From Cryptomeria japonica (lineage: Eukaryota; Streptophyta; Pinopsida; Cupressales; Cupressaceae), in the NCBI RefSeq assembly GCF_030272615.1, contig NC_081409.1:531463791-531527790 (forward strand): a stretch of DNA of 64,000 nt. The letters run 5' to 3'. The notes under the pieces are model-generated. The model was not told where the DNA came from and made no database searches. It saw only the letters and a program-made list of their open reading frames with translations. Position numbers and translations under genes: made by a program. The number at the start of each line of letters is the position of its first letter. Positions within the stretch are counted from its first letter, which is position 1. This document shows, one piece after another, positions 22,320 to 33,814 of the stretch.

Positions 22320-23180
22320 TGGAATGCCTTGCTGATCACTAAATCAATATATCACACATAAAAACTTACAAGTATTTGATAGGGAAATAATGATAAGAAG
22401 TTCAAGAATTTATCAGAGAATAATTCATCAAGAGTCTGTTCCAATTATGAAAGGAAATAAAGCTTGGTTTCAAACAATGCACAATGAACATAAGTTGTTT
22501 TTATTCACAATGTCCCTACTTATTACAAAATGCTACTCAACTTCGTAAGTAATCGGTTTGTCAAATCACAAAAAAACCAAACTTCACACAGGTTGCTATG
22601 GTCTTCTTCCTTGTAAGCCCAAGCTCTTGTAATGACTAGCTTCTGAGTGTTCAACTTTACCATGCTTTAGCTATTCTTTTCAAAACATCGACTAACCCCT
22701 GCACACGTCCATTAGGTCGCTTTTAGAAGGAGAGAAGACAGTTAGTTGTCAATCGACTATCTGTCATCTTCCCCATGAACTAACAATTCAACCCAATAAT
22801 GGTTGGTTCACAAGCAACTGCTGACTATAGGCTTCGTGTCGCTGAGGTGATAGGAAGGCTATAACCTCTCCTAGTCAACAATAAGACATAACCCTGCTGA
22901 GGCAAAACTCCATTGACAATGAATGCATTGCATTCGATGAAGGAGATACAAGGTCTATTTTATATTCAACCAAAAAAAGAAGAAAAACAAAATTCTAAGA
23001 AGAATAAAAAAACATAAAGAGAGGGAGGGAGATGTCTTTGCATCATTTCTATGCAAATTGAGCTCTTTGTGACTATAATTGACAAAATAGGGTTTACGAT
23101 TGTAGAATGTCTGTAAGTGCGAAACTGAATTTTCAGTCGTTTTGCTTCCAATTGCTTTGTATTTATAATATAAATAAAAA
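22320..23180 (-). repeat. gypsy-2 5' LTR, right end unresolved
   Basis: The left edge is set at 22320 (TGGAATGCC) by the adjacent primer site. A TATAAATAC box on the minus strand at 23159-23167 suits the promoter of an LTR driving the minus-strand gag. The partner LTR is not in the window, so the right edge is only a lower bound. It could extend past 23200. Confidence 0.5.
23159..23167 (-). promoter_or_regulatory. TATA-like box of gypsy-2 LTR
   Basis: Minus strand TATAAATAC, about 900 bases upstream of the gypsy-2 gag start. Inferred from sequence only. Confidence 0.4.
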
Positions 23181-23264
23181 AATGACATAAAAGGTTGAGG
23201 TTTGCTACTAATTATTGTGATTTCAAAGAAGCCCTATTGCATAGCTAAACCCTTAGTGCACAAA

Positions 23265-24660
23265 ATGGTTAGCACATCAGAAGTGAAGAGAAGATTGAAA
23301 CAAGACTTGTTAGTTCAATGTTTGGGCTTTGTAAAGAAACCAATGGACTCAAAAGGGAAAAATGACAAGAAGAAGGACATTGGCGAACAATTTGTAGACA
23401 CCCTTGAGGGAATCAGAGATACAATTGTGCCCACATCAACTAGTCTTTGTTCAAGCATTACTATACAAAAATAATTGCACGATCCCACTTGAGGAATTGT
23501 TGGTACTTAGATATGGGGAATGTTGTGGTCCCCAATGCATTTATTATTATAGAATTTATCTACGTAGTTGCAAATATATATGATGTGAAGTCAAAGATGT
23601 TCGCAGTCTATGGTATCCCTATAATTGCTTTCACAAATCCTTTTTTAATTGAGGTTTTCAATGTTAGTAGGTCCACTAACAAGGTGATATATTTGGAAAA
23701 AATTTCAGCAAGATATGAAACTCATAAAAGTGTCTACAAAAGAGTAAAGATCTCAAGTCATAGAGTGAAAGTGCCTGATGGAAAAGCTAAGTGTATTTGA
23801 GAAGGAACCTTTCAATATTGAGACTTTTGAAGACTATTTAATCAAGACATATTATTATTTGTGTCAAATTATTGGTGCTAATGCGGAGCATAGGATTTTA
23901 GTTCCAATGATGTACATGGCCTCAGACATTCAAGATGATACAATGAACATAGAATTTGATTTTGCCAAGTTCGTGGCAAATATAATGCACAAACAAATGG
24001 TAGCTCTCAAACCTAACCCTGCAGAGCTAGAGTTTAAATTTATTCTCTAATGTGTCATATATTTTTATATGTAGGATGGAAGATTTGCGATAAGACCTTG
24101 AATGCCAAAAAAATTGATGACAACAAGAATCTTCTCCTAGTGCAAAGTTGGACCTATCTATGAGATAGAAATTGTAAAAGTTTTGACTTCATAATCCTTA
24201 AGGAATTATTTGTAAGAAAATTGATGACTTATTTGGTGTGAAAATGGAAAGGATTCTTAAGGAGGTAATATATTTTATTGGGCCACATGAAAGGACTACA
24301 AAGTTAGGGATCAAACAATATAATTTGGGAGATTGGTATTTGAACCAATACTCCATTCATTTTAGATTGTATGGGTTTCCTATGAAACCACATCTTTTGC
24401 AAGTGTATGTGTCAAGAATAATTGCCTATTTGGATATCATATGGCAATTGAATGAGCTGAATAAGGTTCACTTGTGGAGTCAAAAGAAAGGCTCTTTATT
24501 CCCAACATCCTTTAAAATGGTGTGATTTTCAAGTGGCCAATAAGGAATGCCTAGATGAGATATATTCCATTTTAAGTAAGTATACATTGTCATGTGTTGT
24601 TGCTAGGGTCAATTTTGATCTCGAGGGGTTCCTCTATTACATCCCAATTTTTGCTTAGTA
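23265..24660 (+). pseudogene. Broken ORF of an unrecognised repeated family, copy 2
   Basis: ATG at 23265 opens MVSTSEVKRRLKQDLLVQ. Coding continues in shifting frames through VYGIPIIAFTNPFLIEVFNV (about 23615), EPFNIETFEDYLIKTYYYL (23810), FDFAKFVANIMHKQM (23960), MERILKEVIYFIGPHERTTK (24245) and FRLYGFPMKPHLLQVYVSRI (24365), to about 24650. No domain is recognised. It is homologous to 12211-13218 and longer at the C-terminus. Frameshifts near 23470, 23790 and 24050-24240 make it a pseudogene. It ends about 115 bases before Tat-C. Confidence 0.6.
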
Positions 24661-24770
24661 TTTCATTCCAATTCTTATCAGTATTATCTTTTATGTTAAT
24701 AAGAGATAAGTACTATGAAATTGGATGAATCATCATTTATGATGTATTATATTATGCAATGTGATTAGAT

Positions 24771-24775
24771 ACTTG
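24771..24775. other. Tat-C target-site duplication, left (ACTTG)
   Basis: ACTTG immediately precedes the TGTAGACACCC start of the left LTR and is repeated exactly at 35590-35594. Confidence 0.95.
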
Positions 24776-24800
24776 TGTAGACACCCAAAATTGTCATGTC

Positions 24801-25034
24801 TAATTAAATAAATATTTTATTTATTTAATTATCTTAGCCTAATTCTTCTATTAATTAAATAAATCTTTATTTATTTAATTAATTCATTTATCCTCTTCTA
24901 GCCTTATTTCTCATTTAAATAAATACATTTATTTATTTAAATTATCCTTTTCCTAAATTAAATAAATATCTTATTTATTTAATTGATCCCACTTCTTCTA
25001 TTAATTAAATAAATCTTTATTTATTTAATTAATT
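24801..25034. repeat. Array of five AT-rich hairpins in Tat-C U3
   Basis: Palindromes built on TTAAATAAAT...ATTTATTTAA occur at 24801-24831, 24851-24882, 24913-24942, 24955-24983 and 25001-25032, each with a 5-7 base centre and short pyrimidine-rich spacers. The array is repeated in the right LTR (34833-35065). Confidence 0.9.
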
Positions 25035-25193
25035 CATTAACCTTTTCTACCCATGACACATGTCATTCATCTCTTAATTCATACACTACCTACCCCTTTC
25101 ATTATTTTATTATTTCTTTTACCTACCCTCTAATCATAGCCGACCTTCTTTTACACCTCTCAATCTTATCCCTCCATTTCTTATAGTGTCTTC

Positions 25194-25202
25194 TATATAA
25201 GG
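25194..25202 (+). promoter_or_regulatory. TATA box of Tat-C 5' LTR
   Basis: TATATAAGG, conserved in the right LTR at 35226-35234. It lies upstream of the presumed R region and matches plant TATA consensus. Confidence 0.65.
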
Positions 25203-25561
25203 AGATGCTTCCTTCATTATCAAACCCTAATCGTTCTATGCATTCTAATAATCTTTTATGCACTTGACTACACTACGATCCTACTAGCAACCACATTCCG
25301 TTCTTTGTTGAGCTCTTGTGCACATAAAATCTGAGAGCAAATATATCAATCAAGATCAATGGAGATAGGAAGAATGGAGATCCAAACCCTATTGGACATG
25401 TGATGGTATAATCTTTATGATTTCATTTGATTTGCATTGTCTTAGGTAATCTTCATATGTTATGGTGGATCTTTGTTGTTGTTAGGCTAGGGTTTTGTGG
25501 TTGAATTCATTTAGCCTTTCAATATCGTTATTATTGTTATCCATTTTCACCATAAACATTT

Positions 25562-25579
25562 TGGCACGCCCCGTGGGAC
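25562..25579 (+). other. Tat-C primer-binding site
   Basis: TGGCACGCCCCGTGGGAC begins three bases after the 5' LTR end, the expected position for tRNA 3'-end pairing (TGG pairs with CCA). The tRNA species was not assigned. Confidence 0.75.
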
Positions 25580-25689
25580 ATGGATTTTTCTTAGATCTGT
25601 GTTTTTTGCAGATTTTTCTAACCCTATATTGCTATTTTGTAAAACAATTTGGAGAATAACCTTGTGCAGCTAGGGTTTTGGATACAAAA

Positions 25690-26560
25690 TAAAGATCTTG
25701 GAGAGATTCAATCATATCTCACAAACGGCTAAGAAATTTTGCACCAAATATTTTTTGTAGGTTGAAAAAAGTATCAGGAGCTCTCAATCCAAAATTCAGA
25801 ATTTTTGGAGCACATTTTCATTTTCTATGAATTTTTTATGATTTTTCATAAAAAATTAATTTTGAGAGCAAATGAGAGACTTTTTCGGATTTTCTCATAT
25901 TTTTGAAAATCTCTCATAATTATACACAGGATCTATTCTTTGTGATTTTAATTTTGATGCAAAATATTTCCCTAAAAATTGGATCTTTAAAAATTAGGGT
26001 TTTTCCTTATTTTGATTAGATCTCACAAACGGCTTTGAATTTTGACATAATTTTTTTTGTGAAAGTCAGGAAAAGTATCAGAAAGATTCAATAAAAGTTT
26101 CAAAGTTTTTGGATCGATTTTGCATTTTATATGAATTTTTTATGATTTTTCATAAAAAATTAATTTTGAGAGCAAATTAGCGAATTTTTCAGATTTCTTA
26201 CATTTTTGGAAAGCTCTCATAATTATACATAGGATCTGTTCTTTGTGATTTTAAATTTGATGCAAAATCATTCCTCAAAAATCAAATCTTTGAAAATTAG
26301 GGTTTTGCATTATTTAACTCATATCTCACAAACTGCTTGGATTTGTTGCAGAAATTTTTTTATGCAAGTTTGAAAGACCATCAGGACTCTCTAGTAAAAA
26401 TTTTAGATTTTTTGGATTGATTTTGCATTTTATATGAATTTTTTATGATTTTTCATCAAAAATTAATTTTTGGAGCAAATTAGCAAATTTTTTGGATTTT
26501 CTTACATTTCTGGAAATCTCTTGAAATTTTACAAGTGGTCTTTTTTTTATGATGAATCAG
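25690..26560 (+). repeat. Three tandem copies of a roughly 304-bp unit in the Tat-C leader
   Basis: The core TATGAATTTTTTATGATTTTTCAT starts at 25826, 26130 and 26433, a period of 303-304 bases. Flanking phrases such as ATATCTCACAAAC and AATTAGGGTTTT recur at matching offsets. The copies are diverged from each other. This lies in the untranslated leader before gag. Confidence 0.85.
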
Positions 26561-26839
26561 ATCTTTGAATTGGTCAACAAAACGCATTGTTGAAGGCCCC
26601 TATTTCACAAAGTCTTTTGGATCTAAAATTTACCTAACTTGTGTGCTTGCAGGAAGGGGTGATTATTTCAAACAATCCAAACTACTAATAAATCTTTGTT
26701 GCAGGTCCTTGGCAAGAGTTTTTGGATTTTTATTGTGTGCCTTGTTTTTATAGACTAGGAAACACTTCAATTGGTGCACTAAAATTGAATCATTGTCTTT
26801 TGTGTCTTGAGCAATAAACTCTTTTTGTTTAATCTTTAG

Positions 26840-27380
26840 AGGGCCTGTCTTCCCGTGTGGTCATTAGGACTACTAGTGAGAAGAGAACGACCCAAGTGGT
26901 AGCGAGGAAAACCCACCTCTTCCGAACCACTATAAACAACTGTATTCATGGTGAAAACTATGGATAACGTGTGCTGATTAGTTCATACCGACACTATGTC
27001 TCCCCATAAACCTATTTGATCAAATTTATTTGATCAGTTGTAGGGTGTAACCCCTACCGGCTGGGAGCCTTCTGTATTTACAGAGCTGAAAGTGCCGCAT
27101 GTATGGCCACACGAGCGGATGCCCTTACTAGCACCTTTTTGTTTCCAAATCCTTCTAGTTGTTGAGGCAGGAGGTCGGACCTCTGGTAGCGGCCCACACA
27201 TATACGGTTCTTAGTAGAGATACAAAGTTCGCCACGGGGAGTTTTCGTGGGGATTGATGCTTGGCTGACCCTAGAAGTGAGTGCCGAGGGTGGAGCCAGT
27301 GAGGTCAAGCATCTAAGTATCCGCTCTGAATAGCATAGCCTTGGGGGTAAAACCCCATGTGGGATCAACAACTATTATCT
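26840..27380 (+). other. GC-richer block of the Tat-C leader
   Basis: Sequence between the AT-rich leader repeats and gag is clearly less AT-rich than either side, with no conserved ORF on the plus strand. A 97-codon minus-strand ORF crosses it but has no recognisable features. Tat-B has a comparable less AT-rich block at about 58040-58540 in its leader. It may be a structured packaging or translation element, which is inference. Confidence 0.45.
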
Positions 27381-28114
27381 TGGCCAGCCATAAGAATTGT
27401 GCTTGACTTATTTTAAACATTCAAAACATTCAAGACCAAACAACAAAACATTGTGTCTTTTGTGTCTTCAAGTGTATGTAAAACATTTTTACATCAAACA
27501 ACACACTTTTCTTGGAGTCATTTTGAGTCTAAACACTTGCAAACATTGAGTCCTCATCAACATTGTGTCCTCTTGTCACGAAAAACAGTCAAACATTCAG
27601 ATTTGGTCACAACCAACAACTTCACAAATTGGAAAATTTTTACAGTCCAGCAAACAAGAGCAATCAGTTTCGGAATTCTTGAGCTTCCTAGGTTGTTTCT
27701 CTAGGTTTTCATCTAGCATTCAACTTGTCTTTGGGTCTCACAAAGTCCATCATTGCTTTACATCTTGCATTAAATTTACATTTGTCTAAACTTGAGTCAA
27801 AAGGTCACTTGCTTGTCCTCACTATACTTTGTCAACACACTACATACAACAACACTTTGCTAAGTGGTCCCTCATCAAGGTTTCTTACCTTTGGGTCTCA
27901 TTTGGTCTTACTTAGAGTCAAGGTCAACTTACCTCATCAAGAGAAACTATCCTCTCTTTGGAAGTCACACCTACTCTACTACATACATACTTGGTCTTAC
28001 ACTTTGGACATTGCAAGTACACCTCAGATTAATTTACATTCCATCCAACTCTTAGTCTTCCATACTTTTTCCATTTTTCATCTAGTCTCACACATCTCGA
28101 TCAATACCTAGTTC

Positions 28115-30409
28115 ATGGTTGAAACCCGTCTTCAAAAATCTAGGAGAGAAACTAAAGAGGCTCAAGAGTCCACAAACATGAGTTCTTATGAGTATGACAA
28201 TGATATCTTTTTCAATTCTGATCATACTACATTGCCTGACATGGATGCCTATAGAAACATTCCAAATGTTGAGAACATGGACACTACAAACAACAATGAT
28301 ACACAGAATGATGATATGGACAACTTTTCAGTACATTCAGCAGATGTGGAAGAATCCATTATGGATCCTCGTTTCAATCGATTGGTTGAGGAAATAATGA
28401 GGAGGGATAGACAATACTTCTTACAAATGATGGCACAAAGTGGAGCCAAGATACCTCATGATTTTGACATGTCTCAAATAATGGAAAATCGACCTTTGCA
28501 ACAACCTCACTCCAACATGGATCAAAGGAGACCTAATAGTGGAGGCAGTAGAGGACCACATATGGTACCTGAATCACCATCATCTTTGTTTCAAAAACCA
28601 GAGGTCCTACATACACATGGTCAAGCATATGATACTCACCTTTGCAGACCATTATGGAAGTCTTATGTAGATAAATATGCTCAATCACATATCAACGCTA
28701 AGGATCAACCACCAAAGCAATTGGATATTAAAAGGCATGCTCAAAATTTGGACACAAGGAAACCCCGTGTCAAATTTGGGGGCAACACATTAGAACATGA
28801 CATGCCTGTAGAGTATGGTATACATGGACAAAATAGATATGGCGTTCCTCAACATGAATCTATACCAAGTGGTCCATATACGCAGCATCACTATAGACCT
28901 CCTCCATATGAACATGTGTATGATCAATATCATCCATATATGCAACATGTTCCTCCTCCAATTGGTGCCTCAAGCATGGGGTATGGTCCAAGAAGTCGAT
29001 CTCCACCTAAGAGCAATTTGGAGCAACAAATCAGGGACTTACAAAAGAAAATGGAGGACATAACTACACCAAAGCCAACATACACAATGAGAGACATATG
29101 TCCTTATCCATTTGACAAGAGCATTCCAATGCCTCCTTTTCCTACACACTTTGTGACGCCTAAATCTGATAAGTATAGAGGAAAAGGGGATCCTAAGGCA
29201 CACATAAGACAGTTTTTCACAGCTTGCATTGAGGTAGCAACAAAAGAGACATATTTGATGAGATTATTCCCACAAAGCCTAGGTGATCAAGCTATGGAAT
29301 GGTTCTCCCAACTCCCACCTGGTATTAAGTCATGGGGTGACTTAGCAGAGGCATTTATCCAACATTTCTCCTACAACATAGAGACAGACATATCAGTCAC
29401 TACTTTGTGCAACACCAAGCAAAAAGAGGGAGAGTCTTTTGCATCATTTTTACAAAGATGGAGGAATCTAGCCAGTAGATGCTCTTGTGAAATTCCACAA
29501 AAACAAATGGTAGAGATGTTCACCCAGAATGTTAACAAAGACATTGGTTATGATTTAAGAAAAGCTTGTTTGTCCACCTTCAAGGACGTCATTGAAAAAG
29601 GCTCAACAACAGAGAAGGTCCTAATTGAACAAGGAGTTATTAAGATATTCAAGGAAAGCAAAGATGACTTTAAAGGAAAAGACAAGCCAAGATTTTGGAA
29701 TAAAAACAAGAACACAGTCAATGATGGTGTTGTTGATGCCAAAACAGTGCGACCCAATATCATTTTTTATGGATCAAGCTCTACAAACAATCAAGTGAAT
29801 ACTCAAACAACTTCCAGATCATGAAGGAAGTACACTCCATTGGGAGAACCACTTGAGTCAGTTTTCAAAAAGCTAGTGGCAAACAAAGTAATCACTATTC
29901 CAGATTTTCCTCCATATGAGCCAAAGGTTAAACCAAATTGGTGGAATGATGATGAGTACTGTGAATTTCATAAGATCAAAGGTCATAAGACAGGAAATTG
30001 TCATCAACTGAAGAACATCATACAAGATCTCATTGATAGAGGTGATATTGAGATTGAGGGACACTCATCTAATCAAGAACATGAGATGTTTAAGGAACCA
30101 TTCCCAAAACATGACAAGGGAAAAGCTAAAGCCATAGATGACCAGACCAACTATACCAGAGCAACCTATAACTATGATTCAACTATCAATCACATCTCGA
30201 TGGACAATTATGTCTCTACCATTATCATCAAGGACAAAAACCCTGAGAATTCTACCCGGAGACCCAGGATTGTCCTAAAAGGTGTTGGATCTTCTTCCGA
30301 ACCTACCTCTGAATGTCATGTTACAACCGCCGAGGTAAAATCACTTTGCAAGGTGATCCAACTAAAAATACCACTTCTTCATCAACCAAACCTGAGTATG
30401 ACCTTGTAG
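28115..30409 (+). pseudogene. Tat-C gag (two frame lesions)
   Basis: ATG at 28115 (MVETRLQKSRRETKEAQEST) opens 569 codons. The retrotrans-gag core spans about residues 350-480, with HIRQFFTACIEV, LMRLFPQSLGDQAMEWFSQL and FASFLQRWRNLASRC. An in-frame TGA at 29822-29824 precedes RKYTPLGEPLESVFKK, where the family has Arg, so a CGA-to-TGA change is likely. The knuckle-like CEFHKIKGHKTGNCHQLKN follows (about 29960). A one-base frameshift near 30320-30340 moves the frame to that of 30313-30672. Gag forms the particle and packages RNA. Confidence 0.9.
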
Positions 30410-31034
30410 AACAGTTAGGGAAGACACCCGCGCTCATCTCCATCCTTGAGCTATTACGCATATCCCCCGCTCATAAAGCCATTCTTGACAAAATCTTGAG
30501 AGATACTGCTGTTCCTACTGATCTGAATGTGGACCAGTTTCAAGCCATGGTGGGATACCTTTCCGTTCCACATTCCCTTACATTCACAGAAGCCGATGAC
30601 GCCTCCGTAAGTCAGCCACATAATGCACCTTTACACATTGAAGCCTTCATACACAAACATCGAATAAAATGAGTCCTAATAGATGGAGGAGCTGGTCTAA
30701 ACATTTGTACATTGAGCACAATTAAACAATTGGGATATTCTGACAAAGCTGTGAATTCTACAAACAAAATTACTATCAAAACATATGATGATGAAGAGCG
30801 TTCATCCAAGGGTACAGTCACCTTACCTCTCAGAGTTGGGCCATTTACAAAGGGTGTGGTTTGTCAAGTCCTAGACCTGGATCTCACATATAACATATTG
30901 CTAGGATGTCCTTGGATTCATGAGATGAGCGCAGTCCCATCTACATATCATCGATGCATCAAGTTTCCACACAATGGAGTTGAAGTGACCGTCAAAGCTG
31001 ACCCAAATCCATTCATATATTGCAACACTTGTTG
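30340..31034 (+). pseudogene. Tat-C gag end and aspartic protease
   Basis: Continuing the gag-pro frame after the shift: TSSSTKPEYDLVEQLGKTP, LHIEAFIHKHRIK, an in-frame TGA at 30670-30672, then VLIDGGAGLNICTLSTIKQL, the DGG-type active site. TVTLPLRVGPF, LTYNILLGCPWIHEM and VPSTYHRCIKFPHNGVEV follow. The same order and phrases occur in Tat-B (54322-54810). The protease active-site Asp is retained, but the stop just before it would prevent gag-pro synthesis. Confidence 0.9.
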
Positions 31035-31547
31035 ATCCTAAGTCTCCATCATGCTATCCTACTTTCACTTCTTTTTGCAATCATAAGCCTTCATCACTCA
31101 TCTAATTGTTCCACAAATCCTTTCCCTTCCGGTGATACATCATGGACCTTTAATGGAGCTTCCTTGAAGGACTTTGTTATCAGGGATGCCCAAACTTCTT
31201 TAGGTGACACACATATGGGCCTCAGTAGTCCACACGCTAGTAATTCTATCTTAGTTTCTTCATCAAGGAAGACAGTCACTCGAGCTACACATCATTCAGT
31301 CAAGGAACAATGCAGCTACAATCACAAAGTCAAACCTCGCACATTTGAGGTAGGGGACTTAGTTCTCAGAGAAAACCCCAAAAATCAGCAAGACAGAGAG
31401 AAGAAGGGCAAGTTCAAACCAAATTGGCTTGGTCCTTACATCATTACAACAACATATGGATCTGGGGCATATCAGCTCTCAACTACAGAAGGTGAACCTT
31501 TAGAGGATCCTATCAACATCATGCACCTTTGCAGGTTCTACACATAG
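31035..31547 (+). pseudogene. Tat-C integrase C-terminus after a large pol deletion
   Basis: The integrase tail FEVGDLVLRENPKNQ ... GKFKPNWLGPYIITT ... PINIMHLCRFYT ends at 31547 and matches the last module of Tat-A and Tat-B integrase. Between the protease end (31034) and this tail are only about 280 bases, against roughly 5 kb in the Tat-A/B family. RT, RNase H, aRNH and the integrase core are therefore missing. The intervening bases (31035-31310) have no recognisable pol motif. Confidence 0.88.
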
Positions 31548-33250
31548 CTCTTTGGAGTATCCTAATTCAAAAAATACAAAAAAATTCAAAAATTTCAAAA
31601 ATACAAAAAAAATTATAAAACAAAAAAAATCATTACTTGGTGAAAACCTGACAAACAGGCGCTTTGTGACACAAAAAACATTGAAAAATAAAAAAAAAAA
31701 CAGAAATAATTTCGTCCAATGATGAAAACCACTTCAGTGGCACCCTGAGCAAGTACCATGGTGAAAACTGGGTCACCAGCGCCATGCGTAGAGACATTGC
31801 TCCTCCCTCCTTCAGGATTCACTTTCATCCTTTCACTTTGCACACACTCACAACCTATTCGTTCATAATAAACTTACCCATTCCCATCATGGCTTGTTAT
31901 TGATCTACCTAAGATTGGTTTGCCATTCATAATAAACCTCCCTTTCCATTCATAATAAATCAAATCCTATCTATGGCTAAGGCAAATCCTATGTCTAGTG
32001 ATGGGTGTGGAACTAAGAACATCACATGTTTAGAGGAGTACAGTTTCTTCCAGCTTTCTTCAGTCTATCCGCGCACAATCCGCAATAAAGCAAAATTGGC
32101 ATCATAGATCCGCATTAAAGTTTCATCTTCTCCGCAATAAAGTATCAGTTTCATGGATTCAGTCAGTTTCAGATGAGACACAGCAGCAACAATGGGCTTC
32201 AACAAATCAAATCTTTCAACAGACTCAAACAACATTATGGTTCAGTGCTATCTATCCTTTTTGTGAAAGTAAACATTGTGACCACAATCAAATAAGACTT
32301 ATACAAGTGACAAGAGACACTAAACTTGAGGACTATAGTGGATGTTGGTGTCGAGTCTTGGTTTTCTTTTGATTTCATCTTTTTTTTGGTGACATGTCTT
32401 TTAGCTTTTTCAGGATGTCTTTGACTAGAGATTCTATCTCCAGGATGTCTTTGACTAGAAAGGCGAGGATGGGGTATCGTCACCTAATTGTATTTGCTGT
32501 CTGTGGATTGTCTCTTAGTAATGATATGACTTGTCCAAGGATATGAGGACACTGTGAGTCTAGTGTGAACTGGGGCATTCCTTGTTTGTGACTGTCTTAT
32601 CTCCATGCAAACAGGTACAATGACTTTCTAGGTCGAACATATGCCTCGATTGTCATAACCTACTTGCCATAATAAAGCTCAATGATGATAATGCACAAGA
32701 AGCTCTTTCACTTTCATATCTTCTGTCTTCCATCCCCCTTTCTTGATTGACTTCCATCATCCTTCTCGAGTCTGCGTAGCCTGCTATCACATGACTGAGT
32801 ATAATGACACACCAAATACATTTGCATTTCATGTAGTTGCACCTGCATTACCACATATAAGCATTTCATACATACATATAGATATCACAACTGCATCACA
32901 TCCTGCACACAACACCTGTTAGCACAATTTACATTTGCATTGTCATATTCATCCACATTTCATACATTCACATTCACATTCGCATAACATATAAAACATA
33001 ATAGAACAAAAATATATTGCATTGCATCATATACATATTTGCATCCATATCATAAGCATCACATAAGAAACATACATCACATAGGTACACATGCATATAG
33101 CTGCGACAAAGATGAATCATCTCATATATATATATATATATATAAAGTGTCATGATACAATGATGTCAAAATCATATGGCTACAATCACCCGCGGGTGTC
33201 TACATCATCATGCAAAAATGGTACAATACTGATACATAGGGAGCCCTCTA
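31548..33250 (+). other. Noncoding 3' region of Tat-C
   Basis: No credible gene. It starts with A-rich sequence and a conserved stem-loop motif (31639-31662: GGTGAAAACCTG then a short loop and CAGGCGC). AT-rich sequence follows, with CACATTCACATTCGCAT-like repeats (32920-33090) and a short TA run near 33125-33143. The antisense PMD gene begins beyond this. Confidence 0.6.
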
Positions 33251-33253
33251 CGA

Positions 33254-33814
33254 CTACGATGAACTCCCTCCCTCGAAGCTGGCTAGCCTCGACGGAGTCT
33301 GAGCCCTAGAAGGACCTGCCCCAAGATCATCTCTCCTGGCCCCTGTGTCCTCTGCAACGACCCCTTGTGTCGCCCTATCCGGACAGAGGAACCCGCTGAT
33401 CACTCCTACCAGCATCGCCGCTAGTGCTAATCCTGCCCATGTCATGGTATCCCATGCCACGTGTCCCACCCTCATCTCCAGTCCCAGATCCTAGAACACT
33501 CGTCTAAGGGCATCCCTGTCTCCGTCTCGATCCTACGGAATTAGCTCCCCATCGATCGGTATCCGCAGAATCCTATATACATCCTCTAGGGTGATTGTCA
33601 TCTCCCCCATCGACAATTGAAAAGTGCAAGTCTCAGAGTGCCACCTCTCCACCAATGCAGTCAACAATCCCATGTTCGCTCAAAACTCAGGCACATACAA
33701 AATATGTCTCAATCCCATAACCTCAATGGCAGCTCGATCCTCAAATGTCAGCTCTGGTCGTAACCTCTACGTTGACGGGAATCTCTCTCATGACTCCAAC
33801 ATAGGCAAATACTC
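33254..33814 (-). pseudogene. Antisense plant mobile domain gene, exon 2 (Tat-C)
   Basis: Reading on the minus strand from an acceptor TGTGTGACTACAG (AG at 33816-33815), exon 2 encodes EYLPMLES, RPELTFEDRAAIEVMGLRHI, LLTALVERWHSETCTFQL and MGEMTITLEDVYRILRIPID. This is the N-terminal signature of the plant mobile domain (Pfam Aminotransferase-like, PF10536, as in MAIN and MAIL1). A later piece, WDTMTWAGLALAAMLVGVIS, matches the next PMD block. Stops occur near 33787, 33766, 33690 and 33540, and the C-terminal half is absent. It runs opposite to the element's gag-pol. Confidence 0.85.

Larger units (their letters stand above)
13790..23180 (-). mobile_element. gypsy-2: Ty3/gypsy element interrupted by copia-2
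   Basis: On the minus strand: an LTR from about 23180 down to 22320, an initiator-Met-like primer site (22303-22316), then gag beginning at 22252. copia-2 interrupts at 22118-15445. Gag then resumes at 15444, followed by protease (14351) and the very start of RT (about 13800). Everything downstream of the LPPMR motif that opens RT is missing, replaced by minisatellite DNA. The gag reading phrase DDDVS before the insertion and the acidic EEEQEWEGNEEAYEEP after it fit one continuous gag. Confidence 0.8.
24776..25558 (+). repeat. Tat-C 5' LTR
   Basis: TGTAGACACCC...ATAAACA. U3 carries five AT-rich palindromes (24801-25034). A TATATAAGG box at 25194-25202 probably marks the promoter. About 99.3% identical to the right LTR by eye. 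Confidence 0.95.

Noticed and set aside
27078-27371. 97-codon minus-strand ORF in the Tat-C leader
   Set aside because: The GC-richer leader gives open frames by chance, and no motif or relative was seen.
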